Positions 14,701-29,700 of a stretch of DNA of 64,000 nt are shown piece by piece. Position 1 is the first letter of the stretch. Each line of letters starts with the position of its first letter. Location: NCBI RefSeq assembly GCF_003589595.1, contig NW_020653728.1, positions 496,968 through 560,967 of the forward strand. The letters are read 5' to 3'. This DNA comes from Hyposmocoma kahamanoa (taxonomy: Eukaryota; Arthropoda; Insecta; Lepidoptera; Cosmopterigidae). The notes beneath the pieces were generated by a model, which had not been told where the DNA came from, made no database searches, and saw only the letters and a program-made list of their open reading frames with translations. Position numbers and translations under genes: made by a program.

Positions 14701-17700
14701 CGTCGGTGATTTTTTTTTTGGTATCCTCAGTTAGCTTTCGTCCCTTTTCTGTGATTACTCCTCTTAGAATAAGGTCGTTGGTTTTCCTCCATTCACCTGT
14801 AGAATATCTTGTAATGGAGTATTTATCAACAACAGGTCTAACGCCTGTAGATCCGGCTGTGGGGGACCAGTCCAAATGTCCGGGAGCCCAGGGCCCACCA
14901 GGAGTCATAGACAGTGTATCTCCGCTCGAGCTTTCGGTAGGTTGAGGGAGATAGCGGGGTGGAGCCCCACGAGGAAATATCTTCGGTTCATAAGGACTTA
15001 CAAATCCTGGAGTATAAGGGCCGGGAGGTGGTGGCTCCCTACTACTTCCAGCTGGTTTATATGTCTTTACTTCTTGCTTCACCGTAACTCCGGGACAAAT
15101 GAACGGACAGTTTTGATTCTCAGCACTCTCCATTTTCACTAAAATTTAGCTAATCAACTCTTTGTATATGAAAAAGAAGCTTAAAACTAAAACTTAAAGC
15201 GAAATGTCGGAAAACCTGACATGCAAAAATGTCGCGAGTTATGTCGAAAATTGACATTCGCAAAGGGCTTTTTACTGTGTTTTTACCTTGAAAGTTAAAT
15301 AGCTGGCAATAACATAACCAAAGCGATCTTATTTCCCGATTTGTATAAATCATTGCGTATTTAATACACAAGACAAGCTTACGTTAAAAATTAACTAAAA
15401 CTGTTAATGTTGCTTACGTTATCTTAAAATACATTAATATACTAAATTAACTATAAATCAGGTAGTAACTTAGGTAGATATTTAATAACATTCAACTATT
15501 GAACACTGAGATGTTTGTTTTTTATTTTTTATATATTATATTTGACTCTTTCTCTTCCAAACGCTCTATAGTGAAAATTACTACCTCAAATCGAATTCAA
15601 ATTTTTCCCGCATTAATACAGTTCGCTTGGCTCGAGCGCCGGACGCTGGCTTTATTTAAGATTTTTTTTTGTTACAAACGAAATTAAAACCATTTGAAAA
15701 ATGTATATCGTATCGTATACGCGTTCTATTTAGTTTAGTTGATATTTAAAAAAAAAATCATTGCTTTATGCGAAGTATCTATTGAATACAGCAATTTTCT
15801 AGTAAAATTTCGCGGTACGTTCGTGTTTTTTCTCTATCGTGTTTTCACACAATCAGTGACGACACAATTTTTTGATGTGATGATTAAACACTTTCACTGT
15901 TATGCATAATCAACCAAAGCCTTTTGAGGTTACTTATATAAACTCCTTAAGGTTCTTTATCTATGAACGAATTTCACATGAGCTTACTGCCCCAGATGTG
16001 AAAAGTAACTGAAAATAAATAGCCTGAAAAGTTAATATATTAAGTAGTAGATTTGTACTTTACTTGAAAAGTCTCAGTACATACCCAGACATCAACACAA
16101 AGGCTTCCACAATCAGTCATTTACAAGATGTAACAAGCAAAGTTCACATAGCGATGAGAAAACTCAAATGGTCGTTTTGTTTCGTGTCATGTGGTTTTAC
16201 ATAAGGAAAAGGGCTTTAACAGGTTTGATTAATATAAAAAGTTGTCCAGAACTTGGGTCCCAATTTCGAAATTAATAGGTTTCGGTTAAAGTATATGCAA
16301 CAGCATAAAATTGTCACTTTTGCTAGAAAAAGTCGAGTTGGTCGCAGAATATGTCCTGCCTGCGTAACTTCAGAGATTAAGTAGTTTTAGTATTCAGAGT
16401 ACACCAGAGGTATTCCACCTCACAGGAGACAGCAAAGAAGGTTGTTCTAAATGTCAACCCTCACTGCTGGAAGTGACATCCTAAGAACCGTAACCAAAGG
16501 CCTCTGGAAAGATTATTTACTGCTATTAATTTTTCTACGTAGCTTCCGTGATCAATTGTGAGACTACATTAAGCAATAATTATATATTTTTTAAAATCGA
16601 CCGACGCACGCACGCACGCACGCAGGCACGCACACACACACACACAAACACACACAAACGCGCGCACACGCACACACACTCATAGTCCCCCACTAGAAAT
16701 AAATGTAGGCCATACAATATTTATCTCGGCCCGGGAATCGAACCCGATATCTCTGCGTAGCAGTCCCGCATAGCAACCGTTCGGCCACGGAGGCAGTTAA
16801 TAAGTATATAAGCATAACTTTGGAATTCAATAAAATTCCAATAAAACTTGGGAAATAGATGTACGGACAACGGCACATCAGACTACACATTTTTGTTCGT
16901 AAATCGCCTCCATTGCTACGGAACAATACGTCAATGCGTAGCTTGATGTGCTGGCGTGTGTACTATTTGCCAAGTTTTATTGAAATCGGTTCATCCACTA
17001 GTTTGCCACCCGTAGAGGTGGAATATTTTCTTCAAATTTAAGTAGGACCAATACTGAGGTACGCTCTTTTCAATAAAAAAAGACACACACAAAGAATACA
17101 GTCAAACGGAGAACCTCCTTTTTCAAGTTGGTAAAAAATGGCGCTTAACGTTGATTCTCACAGCATGTCATCTCTTTTCCTGCTAGTAGCAGGCGGAATG
17201 AAAATTCCAATAAAGCTGAATATTTATTATAATTAATAAAAATAAGAAGTAGCTACACACTGCAGCGCGTTGCGTTGCTGTCCATCTCGTGGATTTAATA
17301 CATAGGACATTTTGTACATAGCTGGAACTGAATATTATAGAATGGGAAGCCGTATTTAAAACGGAACCATTTCGCAGACAAAACACATTTTTAGCTTTTT
17401 GCGGCACTATCGTAACGGAAATATTGTTTTGTTTGTTTTAATTAATCATCATGAGTTGCAAAGCATTGCAAATTCTATTGTTACAGTTTTTGCTACATTA
17501 ATGTTGATTTCATGAGCTTATTTCTTGAATACGATGCAGATTTAATTACACACGAGTATACAACGATATGAGTGTCTTAACATATGAAATCTCACTCTCA
17601 CGATGCAAAAACGTTTTGCTTTGGAGTTACTTCATTTTATAGAGCCTTTATACACTGGGTAATGGACGACCTGAGTGACGATTTAGATATCGAGAGGGAG

Positions 17701-20700
17701 CGTAGGTCGTTGGCTGTCCTATGCAACATGCTGGCTCGCAGGTTCGCGCGCTGCACTGAACAGGTAAAGATTACACTTTTTAAAGCATACTTGCCAGTCC
17801 TTTTATGCGTGCAGCCTGTGGACTAAGTTTACGCAGAGAGCATACAACGGCCTACAGATCACCTGTATACTAACCATTTATGGACAAAAAGTTTGAAATA
17901 AATTATTATTATCATTTCTATGAATTTAGATCAATAAAGTTTTCTGAAAATTAGTAAATGGCGCATTCTACTGTGGCCTGAAAGTAGGTTATTGCAAATG
18001 ACTTTGAGACCTAAGCGCGCCAGGGCGGAAAAATACTTTCTGTGCATTACTTTCCACTTGCTTAATCGCTGTAGAAAGTTGTATTATATCTTTTCGAAGA
18101 AAAGTATTGAAGAAAAGTATTGAAAAAAGAAATATACTGATTATTTTTCCACATAACTTTACAATAGTCACTAGGGAAACCCTGTGTCGCGGGTGCCATG
18201 GACACACACACATAGACAACCACAAATTACACCCAAACCCATGAGAGAAATAAATGTAGGTCATACAAATATTTCTCCCGGGCCGGGAATCGAACCGGGG
18301 ATCTTTGCGTGGCAGTCCGGCATGGTAACCGTTTGGCAACTGAAGCAGTTATGTTTCCTACATTACAGGCTTGACCATAATTAGGTGTTGCGTATGCGTC
18401 ACTTTACGTAAGAGAAAATTAACGGAGTGAATAAAGCTAATGACAAAAGTAAAATACTGACCATCTTATTAAGATAGTTAATTCTATTGCGTCATCGTCT
18501 TTTGAACAGACTTGAAAAAAACGAGGAGGGTCTCAATTGGACTGTTTTTTTTTGTACGTATGTTACGCGATAACTCGTAAAAATGTGTGAACCGATTTTG
18601 TTGATTCTTTTTTGTTTCTTGTACCTCAGTATCGGTCCATTTAAATTTAAGGGAAACATTCCACGTCTAAGGGTGGCAAACTAGAAACTAGGGGACGAAT
18701 CCGGTTTCGCGCACTCTCTGGTAACCGATTTCAATAAAACTTTGCAAATTATGATTCCACGAAATTTTGATATCATTTTTTAAAAAGAGTTATTAAAAAT
18801 ATGTAATTAAAGTATAACATCGTAAGGGCATCGGCAGTGAATACAACGAAGAAGTAAGTCCATGTGGTAGATTTGTACAAAAAAAAAGGTAGATGATTTT
18901 TTCCTAATCCCGAATATGTATAGAACTTTTAGTTTTGGTACAGAGGAAGGTAAGGATTATCAGAAATAGTAAAAATTTAAGACCATCGTGATTATTCGCT
19001 GAACGGTCATCTCGCCATGGCTTTCTTCTGGGATGGGTTGGATGGGATGTTGACATCTTTAAGAATAGATAATATATCAATTGGAACACCAGGATTAACC
19101 ATACCACATTAAAACTTTCTGACAAAAGCTATAAATATATTTTTGCCAAAAAAAGTCTAAAATATTTGGTAAACTACATCTACAATGATATAAGAATTGA
19201 ATGACTACACCAAATACAGTTTCTTTAATTTTACTTTCAAATAATTTGAACCATAGATACGCAACAAAATTGTAGAAGCAACAATAACAGTCTTTCTGAC
19301 GACATTTATCTACAACAAACGTCACACAACCAAAAAGTCGTAACTTTTTATGTAACTCACTATGTTTTAATCCTGAAAAAGTGATTCATCAAAATCAGTA
19401 TCCAGCCAATTGAGAAGCCGAAGGATAATGTGACCTGATCATCCCACATCGGTCCCGATCGATGCTCAAAGTTTTCCTCTTCGCAGCTATATCCTTTTCT
19501 AAAATTATCCTCTTCTTCATCAAAGATTTCTTAACATTCCTAGCATTAGTCAATTGACTATACAAAGACGTCACGGTCTCGTGAATTTTCTTAACTTCTT
19601 CTAACAGTCCCAAATGAGGCTGGTCTCTCACACTTTCTCCATGAGGCCTCCAGTTATTCCTATTATCCAATCTCGTTTGAGCTAATTTCATAGCTGCATC
19701 CATCTTTCTAATAGAATCCTGAAGTTCCTCTATCAAGTTCTCGATGTCAGCTAGTCTTTGCAAAGCGTCTAATAGTTGTTTTTCGAGTTTGGTTAACAAC
19801 TCTTGAGTAATAGCAACAGTTTCTGCAATAGCTATGTCAGATTTGTCAGCTTGCATTCTGAGCTTTCTGCCTCCTTGTACTAGAATAGCTTCAAGGCTGC
19901 TTCGTAAATCTACAGATTTTTGCCGGGCTGCTTCGGTGTTCATGATATTTTCTCTACAGAAGTATTCCCAGTACTCCAAAGGTGCAGAAAATTCTCCAAA
20001 CCTTGTGGCACCAGGTCTAAACATAATCGTTCTGGACTTTGTGTTTAGTCCAATATTAATTGTATCACAGTTGTAAGCCAAAGTTTTATCACACCAATCA
20101 TATTCAATCTTCTGTTTAGCAGCTTTATTTATTTCCATTTGCTCTTCTATTTTCTGCAAAGTTTGCTTGAACGTCGCTCTTACTTCTTTGACCAAATTCA
20201 TTTCTTTGAGTAACTCCGCTTCAGCTAGATCTGCAACTAAATCTGGTATTGCCCTGTTTGAGCGCAGTTCTAAGCATTCTTTTGAAATGGATTCGGGTAA
20301 CATCAGGGTTCTCGAAGCTCCTTTCAGACGTTGCCTTTCTATTTCAAGTTTTTCGACTTCTTCAGTAATAGATTTGCAGGCTAATTCAACCTCAACCTTC
20401 CATCTGAATATGTCCTTAGCTTTCTGCTTTAATCTTTTATTATTTTCGTTCTGCTGTTTATCGACATTACCAAACGCTTGCATAATAGCTGTTTTGGCGT
20501 TGTAGTCAACTATATTGGAGTTGATTATAATATCTGGATTTAAAACTTGTTCATTATAGTTCCTCCATTCATCGAGGGAATATCTTTCAAGAGAGTATTT
20601 ATTGACGGTTGGTCTTGTTCCTGTCATACCGGCTAACGGAGCCCAGTCAACTTTTCCATCAGGTCCTGGCTTCAAATTTGGGAGGTATTCAAAATCTTCA

Positions 20701-23700
20701 GGATTTTCGGAATATTCGTAAGTACCCGGAGCAGCTTCTTCTTCATGTTGTTTTGGTGCAAGAGGAGGGGCGGCAGAGGCACTAACTCTGGTTTCCTCTT
20801 CTTTAGCTTTCACTTCTTTTGTGTCTAAAGGAGTTTCTGGGCTATTCTCAACCTTTACAAAAGCTCCTATCTTGGTGCAAAGGGGAGGACATATGTCTTT
20901 CTCGGGAAAAGATGTCGCCATAATCACAATTGTAATAAAGTTTACTAAGCCAAAATTAAATAATTATAAGTAAATAATATTATATCGATTTGTCAAAAAA
21001 GAATCAAGAAATAATTACTACAAAGTCAAATGTCAAAAAAATGTGTTCAAAATTAGACGAATAAAAAAAAAAGGAATTTTAAAAGTAAATTCAAACAGAA
21101 AAGAGACTTTTTTATTCACAAGATAAAATTTCATCTTATAGGTGTCACTGTTGAATGTTTGGAGTTTGTTTTAATCCAAGTATACATTTAGGATCGTTGT
21201 TTTAACCAATCAGATGAAGATCGTTTAGCGGCCGCGAGAATTAAGTAGCTTAACTGAATAAAAACCTTTAGTGCTATCTCTATATTGTTCTTTATTTGAC
21301 TCAAATTCCCTAACTAAAAGTTAACTGTAAGAATTCGTGTCTTGTAGAACGTAATGAATACGCACGTGTTGCAAACAAAGCGAAAAAAAAAAGTGAAAAT
21401 ATAAAATAGTAACGTTTATATTTAAATAATCATTCATCAATTTAAACATCTTTTAACATCGACTTAGTACAACATTAATTTACATACTTAACCTTTAGTG
21501 GAAAAAAAAAATTTATAGACCTAGAATAAAAAAGTAAAATAACCGGTCAGCCTTTAGAAAAAAACTGTGCAAACATTTTTTAGGGGTTTTTGAAGTGTTC
21601 TACCAAAAGTGATGGCATGTGTAGCTTCAATGCACAGTCGTAATTCGTGTGCAGTCGGCTTAGTTACAACGATTTGCTTATCGACCTACGCAAGCCGTTT
21701 TCGGGTCATTGTGGTGGTCAACTTCACATGTGAAGCAGGCCACTCCACTTTGTTTTAAAATAAAAAAAACCGACTTCAAAAGTTCGTGGAATTACATCTG
21801 TTCGCCAAGTTTTATTGAAATCGGTTACCAGAAAGTGCGCGAAACCGGATTCATCCCCTAGTTTGCCACCTTTAGAGGTGGATGTTTTGTGTGTAAAATT
21901 TAAATGGGACCAACAAAAAGAATCATCAAAATCGGTTCACAAATGCTAGAATTATCGCGTAACATACATACAAAAAAAAATACCATCGAACCTCCTCCTT
22001 TTTCAGGTCAGTTTTGGGGGGACTCAACCCAGTTTACTGAGTGGCCAACTTCACAGGAATAAAAAAGTACCTAAAATATTAACATTTAAAATAAAAAACA
22101 TAAAATATAAGTTCCATAAAACATATACTACCCACCTAAATAACTTAAAGTTAAAGAAGCATAGATTTAACCCGAAAAGCGGTTCAACATTTCAAAAAAA
22201 CGAAAAGTTTTCGAAAACTTTTCTCACAAACCCGTAGTAGGTATCTGAGAGAAGTGAGAGAAAAACGAGGGCGACGTATCGGTAAGCCTCTAATAGACAG
22301 GTCGAGAAAGAAAGTGGTCAAGTGACTAGACTTAAGTAGGCGAGACGATTTATCGTGCAGGATGCTAAAGTGTACTCTTTCATATAGACTTCTTGTGATG
22401 TAATTAGGTTTTTTCATTAATAATAAGCTGAAGATAACAACAGCTCGCTGGAGCTGTCAGGAGACAGACGTGGCTATCGTTTTAAAAGTGGTTTATTAAA
22501 CCAGTTTTGCTTAGAACTGTGGACTTCTGACTACATGCATTGAAAGTGTCAGGCTGCGTAGGTATTTGAAAAGAAATTCATTATTTTTCCTAAAGTCCGG
22601 TCGGATATTTTACTTTTGTATCTTAGGTATAATTTGAAAATGAAAAATTAGTACACTGTCACTTTTCATTAATGTCATTTAATGTCCTGGCAGGTCCTAC
22701 TGACACAGGTTTGTCGAGTGGTTTGAGGTTGACTTTGGGTTCTTGTAAATTTCGCAAGCTAAAAAAGAAGTTTATTTTTCAAGTTTCAATGAAGCTGCTA
22801 CACATTTAAAATTTCCCGCCGTTTCTGCTACGTCGCAAAATCTAAACAAAAATCCATTTTGTTTCATTTGGATTTTTTTTCAATAAAGATTGAATAATTG
22901 ATGTAAATTTAATTGCCACTTTATGTCTAATTGTTATTTATTGAAACATAAGCGTAATTAGACAAATACTAACAATTACATACAATAGTAAAGTCTCGCT
23001 TTTTTCTTTCCTTTTTGGTTGTTGTTGCGTTCAGTTGTTATTCAGTTGTACAAATATGCTTTTGGACAGCTTGCTCGATTTTATGTCTGTCAAGTCGGCA
23101 TCGCTTTCCGTTTTAGACACTTTTTTTATTATAATACCAAGTGATGGGACGAACAAGTAGAGCGCCTGCTGGTAAGCGACACGCGTGCCCATAACAGCTG
23201 CAAAGGCACTCAGAGCTTTAAATCACAAAGATTAGAGGGGCTCTGCCACTGCGCCCGTCACCTGAGACGTAAGTTCCATGCGCTTGTAATTACACCACCA
23301 CCATTACCCTTTAAAACCTGAACCAAGTGGCATTCGCATTGCCGCTTATCCCTGGAAGACCTCTCACAAGGAGCTCTATACTGCTATTAAACAAATATTT
23401 GTGTAGGTATAATATACAAACAACTGTTTAAATGTTACTTTAGACGCATTATTAGCATATGTTGTGAAAGTAGTATGTATTTCATTATTTATGTAGCTAG
23501 TATTATATCAATACAAATTACTACGCATCCGGTGCAATGATTGGAAACAAATATAATACGTAAAGATTGTGGGCTTATAGGTCAGACCTCTCACTTTGAG
23601 CTTAATAATCTTATAACATAAGCTCTTTAGAAGTAAGGACTCGCATAGGCGAAGCGTTTTTTAAAAATTCCTGGTTACACCTGTAACTCAAACATAAATA

Positions 23701-26700
23701 ATCTTTATTTCATACGACTCATCCGTAAGGCAGATTCCCCTGAAAAGAATGAGTAAGAAACTCAATGGGCTGCTCTTTGTAAACAAACATTTGTACACAT
23801 TTGTCATTTACAATATTTACTTCGAATATGATAGATAAAGGTGCAAAGCTAGACGGATCACTACCCTGCATTTTAGTCATCCAAGTACGCAGAAGCTGTA
23901 GTAATAACCTTTGGGGTAAAATTTTTGTTTTTACTATAGTTTTAAACAACGTAAATGGCAAATTTTGTATATCAATCGGAATCTTATTATAGAAGAAGAA
24001 GCGTATTACACACATTGCCCCTGTATTGAATTTGTGACTTTGTGAAGACGAGTGTCAAGAACAGACAGTTTATTTTTAACCGACTTGAAAAAAAGAAGAA
24101 GGTTCTCAATTCGAATGTATGTTTTTTGTTGTATGTGTTACGCGATAACTCTTTATATATTTGTGAACCGATTTTGATGATTCTTTTTTTGTTGCAAAGA
24201 CGTGATCCCATTTAAAAGAAGAAAACGTTCCACCTCTAAGAGTGGCAAAGTAGGGTATGAATAACTTTTGAGGTCGGTTTTTTTAGTATTCTGTACTGAG
24301 ATTATTATTATTATTATTAATGTTGTGTTTCTCACTATTTGTCATTAATAAAACACTATTCCTCTCAACATACATTACATTTTCATAAGTTTACTGTGAC
24401 GATAGTAAATTGTCCGCCAAGACACCTTTGGGCCCAGATTGCAAATTGCCTTAACCGCACGTCTTTGCAGAACAAAGATTCTATTAATATTGTCAGCTAT
24501 GTGGCACCTACATCGCATCGTACCGTGAGTGTGGCAGTAGCATCTAAAAGCTAAATCAACTCAATCGTTGGCCAACGGCATCCTTGTGTACCTATTACAC
24601 AGTAGTAGCAGGACCGATCCGAAGTGACGGGTCCAACTTTAAGTAATTTCTCCTTAACCATTGGTTAATTAGACTTAAAATGAAAATTCATGAGGCCAGA
24701 TATGCAACTCAACCGCAACTATTATGTTCATAAATATATGACATTATTTATACTTAAAACTTTTCATTTTCAAAAGCAAATGCCAATGGACTGCGTATTT
24801 ATTGATTAAAATAAAAACATATATGTTTCATTGTGACGGCTGGGACTTGAAATTAGTATTTTTATTGAAACTTTAATAACTCCTCACCATATATACTTCC
24901 ATGCGATCACTTTTCACTGTTTTAAAATTCGTAAATTGTATTTTCTTCGACAGTAATAACTTTTTGAGAAAGAAGCACAAATAACCGCGAAAATTGTTGC
25001 TAACATTATAGGAAAAAATGCTTCGCTATAGACGACAGTACTATGGCTGCAATAATGAAGACAAAAAAATACAATAATTGTACAATATCCGAAAAATCTC
25101 ATTTGTTTCTAATGATATGATTTATTGGGCGTATTCTAGTCATACAATTAAAACCAAATTGCGTAATTTATTCTTTTGAACTGCGGTGTCATTGTCGCTG
25201 GAATGACCCAGCGGTAAAAGTCCTTGTGAAAGAGTTCGTCCAGGGAAGTACTGCCGCCTTACCTATTGCTGCCGCCAAGCAGTAATGTGAGCATTTCCGC
25301 GTCCGGTTTTGAAGGGTGAGGATGCAGGTGAAATTACAGACACATGGGATTTTTCAACTTAGACAGTGTCCCTTAGAGCATTGCGATTTAAAGCATTGAG
25401 TGGCCATGGACAGGCGTGTCGCTTACCAGCAGGCGCACGATTCGTTCGTCCCGCCACTTGGTATCATAAAAAAAAACAGCGAGCTTACTTCGCTTAGCGT
25501 GCTCTGTTGCAACTAATTTTAACATTTCTCATTTACAGGGATGTTACATTTAAGAGGTGCTTTCACAGACCACATAGTGGTTGCTTTAGTCACATACACA
25601 AGCCTTGTAAAAAAACATTAACCTCCTTTTGGCTTCGTTTGCCGTAATCGGGGAAAAAATTACCTAAACCAACAACAAATTTTCAAATGACTAAACAGCA
25701 ATCGATCGATCAATCGGATCAGACACGCCATCGCGTCAATATCGTCTGTCAACAACGGTTGTCGATCGAAACGGAATCGACGCGGAACTGCGACGATTTC
25801 GCCTGCAATCGCTTCGCTACAGGCGAAACGAATTTGAATTGACGCTGCCCTAGTGAGCAATATTTCACAGACCCAATAAAATCATTTAAATATTTGCCTA
25901 CTATAAAGTGTGAAACAGAGAGCGGGCGCGGGTTGGGTCGGAATCGCAGCGGGTCTAATTCCGTGATAGGCGACGTGCGAGCGTGACCTGCACCGACCCG
26001 CACCAGCTCTCTGTGAGCTTCACGCTTTATTGTTGCTGACTCCTATAGTACAATGGATTGCCGCGAATAAATACCAGGATAGTTTCAGGAATATTTTTAT
26101 TATTGTTTACTCGTGATTGTGCTTTGGTCACCTTTACCGACGATCGTTCTTGCCCTCCCTAATTATTTATATATTAGGTATTTGACAATTGACAATCTGC
26201 TTTCAAAACCGAACATTCTCCACTAATTTGACGTATATATAACTCTTTTACATATAAATATAAGTCATTGAAAAAAAGAGTTTGATACGACTTACAACTC
26301 AAAATCTGAAGTGTTAAATCACAAATAAGTTTGAAAAGGTTTGACCAGAATCACAGCGATAAAATAGGATTCTTCGGTCCACATACATTTATTCCATAAG
26401 TAATTATTATTAAAATAGGCACATGATTTAGGCTGGGAACTGGCAAAAGGATTACAATTAGACGAGCAGCACTGCTCGCTACGGCGATTGAGCAGAGAAT
26501 GACCACGGAACGAAAGAAAAGAGAATGGCAAAATTTGAAAAAAGTGCCCAGGAATCAGAGAAAAGGCGATAAAAAAGTGGGATGACGATGGAAAGAGGTC
26601 ACATCGTCACAAGTTGTCCTAAAGTATTTGCCGTGATGTTAATCACGACAGTTACAAGAAGGACAACATTCTCACTATCATCGTTATAAACACGTCAATT

Positions 26701-29700
26701 ATTGATTTCTTTGTCTATGTACTAATTAATACTCAAGTCTTCATCGTCGGTGACTTTTTACGGACGACGAGGAAGTTTTAGGCCTATTCCGCCCCGCTGG
26801 TCCAAGGAGGCTTGGAGACTTCACATGCTTTCCAACCCTTGTACATATATTTCAACGTACCGGCTTCGAGAGAGCGAACACTCACGAATGTACGTAACTT
26901 ACAAATTAAATAGTGACCACTCACTGTACGGTTTACAACTTAGCTTACTTCGCGCTCTACTTCCGTTTGTTTACCCGTGCGCTTAAGTAAGAAATTAAAT
27001 TAGTTTTTGACGTAACAACGTAAGAAATGAACATCCTCATATAGCTTCTACCCTTAGCAATAAACCTTTTACATACTTAACTTATCTAAGGCGTCAATAC
27101 TATAGTTAATACGTAGTATACGTTTTATTGACACCAACCGTAAAATACATTTACTTACCTATCAATTGTATATTTCAAAGCAAATCTTTTTAATTTTTTA
27201 AACAAGTCTTTAGAGTCTATCGTGATATTAATAAATGACAAACAGATAATTTTTTTTAATCACATTTCAACGGCTATGGAGTAGAATTCCCTTCCTGAAC
27301 ACTGTAACATGGGCCTTATCTAGGCGAGAGTGTAAAGGCACTATTTATGTGTGCTTGCTTCATCATCGACTTCATCAGTCGTCATTTCCCATAAAGTGAG
27401 ATGGAGGTCAAATTTGCCCTTCTTGTTATTTGCATTTTGGCAACTTTGGGGATGCTGCCACCTAAAGTTTATTTTCTTGTAAAATTTTAATTCACAAGAA
27501 AACTGAAACTAAGTAAGATTGATCTTGTTTTTTTTTTTCCTCTCGCCGATTCCAAATGTGTTAATAACTCTGTTTCGCTAAAAATATCGATTATTTATGA
27601 TAAGGAAGGTAAAATGCACTGATTTAAAAAAATGAGATTTTTTTCCTCAAAACTGGTAATATTAACATAACAATCGGTAGAAAGTTAATTTGTATCAATG
27701 ACCGCGGCATTTTTCGGTGGCTGCGTGAAAGCGCACAAATAATCTGTGGCAAAGAGCGATTGTGTAACGCAAGGTAACGACGTAGTTAAACTGGGGAAGT
27801 GTGAACTGGCGGTTTAAAAGTAAAGTTGTAAATTCATATCGTACCATTGTCTCTTGTAATTATGATAAATTTACAATGAAATATATAAACACATCTACGA
27901 TCGAGGGCGGTATAGTTTAAATAAAAACTTTTTTAAATAAAAAATTTCTTAATTTAAAACTCTTTCCTTAGCAACTGACGCCACTTTTTTAAAAGTAGCG
28001 CGAAAATAAATGAAAAAGTTAAATAAAAAAGTTAGTGTACTTAGATGGAATTTTGAGTATTCCATTTCTCACTTAGAGGATGGAAAAAAATAATTTTCCG
28101 TAGTCTAAGATTTCTCATCTTGTAATCACAGCATCAAAATTTGTCAAACTATTGCCGCACCCACCGTATTGATCTGGATATTTTAACTGATTTTTTTACC
28201 GATTTGCATCATACATGAGGAAGGAATAACAAAGGCCTATTCATAGAGTTTGACAAAAAATATTTTTTCACGGGTTGATGAAGTCGGAATATCGCTGGTG
28301 TACAGTTAAAAGGAGATTACGTAGAAAAATAAACCATAATTTAAAAAAATAAATCTTTCTTCTTCCCAAAGGCAACGCTCTCATTCATTCGTTATTACAG
28401 CTTTTTTCACATTCTACCACCTTATGTTTTGCCTGATTAAAAATAACTGCAAGTTGCTGTTGAAATCTCATTTCGATTTTTTTAATTTCAATTGTTTGTT
28501 GTACAATTATGTCCACTTGCAAAACTTGAGTACGTCTTAAACCAATGCTTGCAATGCAAAAAACACTCTTAATACATAGTGTTAAGAGTGTCTTATCTAT
28601 TTAAGCATTGGTTTGAGACGTACTTGAGTTGAGCGCAGGATAAGTCAACATAAATGAATTAACGACATATTCTTTATGATATTTAAAAAATTACAATGAC
28701 AACACAAAACAACAGAAACGTGAAACATATATACAGGGCTGGCAGTATGTAGTATTTGTATTTTAATTACTACCTAAAATGTAACACGTATTTGTTTTGT
28801 TGAATATCATAATGTTTTTACTTGTGGTCTGTGGTTTTTACTATACCAAAATATTCATGTGTTTTTTTACACGGCCAGTGCAACCTGGAAATATCTATTA
28901 ATGTATAATCAACTTTAAGTTCCCCAAATGTTAGTACAAACAAACATTGTTTAAAAAACTGCAAGGTGGCTCGTATTATGTGTCCGGGAGAGTGTAATGA
29001 ATTGAATAAAATTAACAATTAAGCATATACAAACGTTTTTAAGTGGAAAAATTAAAATTTAACTAATTAAAAATAAGTGTATTGTCCGAGTGTTGCCTTC
29101 ATAGTAACACAATTATTTTATAAATTTTCTTTGTCGTCATTCATATTTATATGTTGTATTTCGCTTTTAATGTTCAGAAGTCTACACAGCAAGTCTTCAA
29201 CTTTCCACACAAAGCGTAAGCATCAACGTCTGTCATTATGCCACTGCTCTTACTTTTTACAACCAAATCCAATCATAGGAAAATGAGAGTCCGTGCGTGC
29301 AGCGGTGCCGGTGCCGGTGCAGAAGGGACCAAAGCATTTTCTAACTTCCATTCTTCTGATTCAATTTCAATCGCTATTGCATGCAGAAAAAACTTTTTAT
29401 ACATGCTTTTTTTATGTTTGCATGTCTAATGTTTAATTGAGCACAGTAAAGTTATATTTATAATAATATAATCATAATAATAGTGATAGACAAGAAAACT
29501 TGGTCTCATTCTCATACTAGGAATTTCTTTGCATAATGAGTACCTTCGAGCAACAACATTATCTCTGGGTTACTACTCAGAAAACTCACATGGAAGCAAT
29601 TTACAAAAGTTTGTTGCCGACTTCTACCAAAATTTACCGGAAATCGAAACCGGTACCCCCTCTTCTAGAACCCGCAGTGTTAGCCATTGCGCTGGGCCAC

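Noticed and set aside
14430..14945. Plus-strand open frame of 171 residues
   Set aside because: It is the antisense shadow of the tektin gene; the minus frame carries all tektin motifs.
24290..24335. (TTA)n stretch taken as a SINE tail
   Set aside because: No SINE body precedes it on either strand.
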